NCBI GenBank assembly: GCA_021234155.1
Contig: JAJEKV010000005.1
Location: 28,441,202 to 28,505,201 of the forward strand
Source: Isoetes taiwanensis
Taxonomy: Eukaryota; Streptophyta; Lycopodiopsida; Isoetales; Isoetaceae
Direction of reading: 5' to 3'
Length of the DNA: 64,000 nt
Shown here in pieces: positions 61,105-64,000 of this stretch (positions are counted from its first letter, which is position 1; each line of letters begins with the position of its first letter). The position numbers and the translations under genes are program-made. The notes under the pieces were generated by a model. It ran no database searches, was not told the DNA's origin, and saw only the letters and a list, made by a program, of their open reading frames with translations.

Positions 61105-64000
61105 GCATATATACTTTCCTTTGCCTAGAAGGTCTAATCTAACCAAATTATACTCCTTGGTCACTTAATGAAGCTGGAAATTGCGTCATGCCTTTCACGA
61201 GGCCTAAATAAATGAGTCCAACAAAAGTACTAAATAAACTCAATATTTTATGCGAGAGAGCGTTCATTATTTTCACATAAACAAGTTTTCCTTTTCAACA
61301 TGCGGCGTTGGTGAGAGAAATTATATCTTTAACTACCGCTCCGCGTCTGCGTAAAATAAAAAATAGTTTATTTCATTCTTTACGAAAGTATGGTATAATA
61401 CTTATCCAGCCGTCATAATCCTAGTATTCCTATTTCAGCTCGTATGCAAATATTCCCATTCTTTTCGTCTTGACTACGAAAGCAAGGAGAACAATTGGAG
61501 GAGGAAGAGCGATTTTCGCGGTAATCAATACAAGCGTTAAGCGATGTCGGTGATACAAAGGAACAAAGGTACGGTAGGTCTCGGTTTATCATGGTCGCCG
61601 GTGTGTCGGCATTTTATACTGAAGAACCATTGTCGAAGAGTAAGGTTATTAACACCTCAAAACTGTTTTTCAAATCAATAAAATTTTTTCGGTTATTTAT
61701 ACAACCGCATCATTTAGTACGTTCGTAATAAACATAGTGCATCCGGTCTATAATAATTTCTAGTTCCGACAATTACCGTGTGTATCTAAAATTCATAAAA
61801 CCATATCTTAAAAACATATTTTCAAAGCTTCACTGCCAATAAGAAATTCTCTCACTAATACTCATGAAAACATGAATCCCGTTTATATCTTTTATTTGCT
61901 CCATATATTCATATATCAAAAGCCCTGCATGCACTAATACCCTCAAAATATCTAACTCCATTATCAAATATAAAATTCAAATTATTCTTTGCTTCCCGTG
62001 ACATAATGTCGTCATAGCGCTGCTAAGAATGGCAAAAGGTTTTGGTATTGTAATGCCTACATGCGTGTTATTGTAGGTCGGCAACAATTGTGTCCCATTC
62101 GGAAGGCGCGAGATTAGATGGTTTTGCTTCGGTTTTGGCTGCGACGTGATAAATGGGTTAGAGATATTTAGATGTAACAATGTAATTAATAAGGTCACCA
62201 GAATATCACCTGTATATCAAGGATCGAAACCATAGTATGACTTTTAGTACCAATAAAAACCCTACATACATGGCCGGTTACGTGTCTTTGCTTCATATAT
62301 AATTATCCGATAGGAACAGATGATAAAAGCAAACAAATGTGTTGGTTCTATACCTTATTGCTTACATCAAATAATGCAATGAAAATACCTCATGGCATAT
62401 CCAAGTTGCCATTCTACCAGAATTGACCGATACAATGTTTGTGTGGCGAAATATTATGTCTTCTTACATCGGTTGCGGCGATGAGGGCAGCAGGCAAATT
62501 ATGAATCAAACATTTTATCAGTATAAAAGCGAATCCGGCATCGAAGAACCTCCGGGAAACCTAAAGCCCGATTTTGAGAGCTAGGTGGTAGATCAGGAAT
62601 CTTGGGCGGGGTGGGGACGTGGGATCCTTTATCACATAGTATCTGGCGGAATCACGAATCCAGTCTGACCGCCGATTTGCTTCTGAGAATATAGGTCGTA
62701 AGCAACCAACAATCATATCGGCCATGTAGCGGCAGCTTTAGGCAAAAGCTTCGTATTCTATGTTACCCTAAATCAATTTCCAAAGTACTTTGAATCAATT
62801 GCTCCAAAATACCATTTGGATTATTTTAAAGGGTAGAAAACATACTATATTTATTACTCTGATTTATACCTGCCCACTAAATCAAAAGGTGGAGCAGCTG
62901 ATATGGCCCGAATATCCACCCAAAACCATAGTGGCTACAACCAGACAGACCATAGGACTTTGTTTTCATAATGCGTAAATTGCATTAAGCAAATTGCATT
63001 AAGAGCCAGTACCCGAATAATGCGGTGATCTCCTAAAGTCTCAACCATAGCGGCTTGACAAAACAGTATTACTCATTATCAAAGGTCCCAAAAGGTCTCA
63101 TGTAGTCCAACACATGAGAGGCAATGGTGGATCAAAGAATAAAAGATTCCCTTTGCATTTTCCTTGTTCCCATCGTGCGTATTGGTGAAAATATTAAAAA
63201 TATGCAACAAATGATGCATGCATTCTAGATATAGCAAAATAAAAGTCACTAAATATGAAATAGCTAATGTGCAAAAACCGCATACATCTGAAAGTAAAGA
63301 TGCTTTTAAGCCGTCTTTCTGAAAACCGTTTTAAGTTAAAGGCAAATATAAACCTAAGACCACATAGGACCATGAAGCGAATATCTTTACAAGCGATATG
63401 TAGAAACTTCCAGGTAGCATAAAGCATGTTGCTTATATCTCTAAAATATATTTTTTTGTGTCCTTTACAATGTGGCCAAACCAGAAGCATGTCTTTATAA
63501 GTGTGTGTGTACATATTTTTACATTTAAATATAGTTACTCTAATACACCAGTACAAGAAAATAGTCCCGGTACACCATTGTTAATTTTATATTACCACAA
63601 AAGCAATGCTTTCAAGTATAAAATTTAATTTAATTAGTTCTGAAATATATGAATCTCAATACTGGAAATCTTGGAAACTTGCAAGAGACTCAGAACACTA
63701 TTTAGCTCTAGTAGTGAGCATATGGGGAGTTCGAGACCCTGCGATTGGGGTTTCCTGCATGTCATTGTCTGGCTCGTATGTTCGGCTAATCTGGTATTTT
63801 GAGCTTATAGTAAGGAGTCAAGACCTCTCAAATGATGCAGTACCCTAGATATTTGCCATGACATGTCAGGACTTTCAGCCAGTAGAAATGTTGTTTTGAC
63901 CAGGTGTCATTGCGTGAACCGAGGATGTTGTTCTGTGCAGCGTCCCGTACAGAAAAATCTAGTGATTACCCATATAAATTAAAACCTAATGCAATAAAGG
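61105..64000 (+). repeat. Tandem duplication, unit 2, indel-rich, continues past window end
   Basis: Collinear with 57415-60490 but with many one- to several-base insertions and deletions, so frames open in unit 1 are broken here. The period shrinks from about 3691 at the left to about 3530 at the right, showing net loss of about 160 bases in unit 2. Confidence 0.8.

Overview
The window is nuclear DNA from a land plant, most likely a seed plant and perhaps a gymnosperm. The evidence is intron-bearing plant gene families (calcium-dependent protein kinase, class V chitinase with hevein domains, PLS-class pentatricopeptide repeat protein, wax-ester synthase, GH10 xylanase, lectin-type receptor kinase), very low gene density, long AT-rich spacers and many old decayed genes and repeats. 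The gymnosperm placement is inference from gene density and PPR style; I could not test it.

Layout. 0-7.7 kb: a tandem duplication, then a frameshifted minus-strand PPR pseudogene (3.4-5.4 kb) whose apparent 5' leader occurs a second time 1.7 kb further on. 7.7-9.6 kb: a GH18 chitinase with two chitin-binding domains and one short intron, the best-preserved plus-strand gene. 12-14.5 kb: two adjacent pseudogenes, a WS/DGAT acyltransferase and the 3' half of a GH10 xylanase. 14.5-34 kb: mostly spacer, with a PPR scrap, a two-unit mosaic minisatellite, an inverted pair of dispersed repeats, a small hairpin, a ~1 kb decayed tandem array and two exon-like stretches of unknown identity. 34.7-37.1 kb: a calcium-dependent protein kinase on the minus strand, complete except for two one-base frame breaks beside the ATP-binding lysine. 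Upstream of it lies a cluster of ACGT (G-box/ABRE-like) motifs. 39.2-40.8 kb: a 5'-truncated LINE with poly-A tail, then a receptor-kinase scrap.

43.7-57.1 kb is a composite repeat block. It combines tRNA-like heads, a GAATCTCATAAAATCTAAG-type array and arrays of TTCTAGAA palindromes, copied in direct orientation (44.6-45.6 kb = 52.6-53.7 kb) and inverted orientation (46.35-47.26 kb vs 56.18-57.11 kb). The palindrome arrays hold at least twelve exact three- or four-unit heat-shock-element matches. A complete miniature LTR retrotransposon (TRIM-like, 475 bp, with LTRs, primer-binding site, polypurine tract and near-perfect target duplication) sits inside one array unit. 57.4-64 kb is a diverged tandem duplication with a period of about 3.5-3.7 kb, the second copy being rich in small indels.

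There is no operon-like organisation. The two near-intact genes, chitinase (cell-wall or defence hydrolase, secreted) and CDPK (membrane-anchored calcium sensor kinase), share no evident pathway. The most unusual content is the HSE-dense repeat block.
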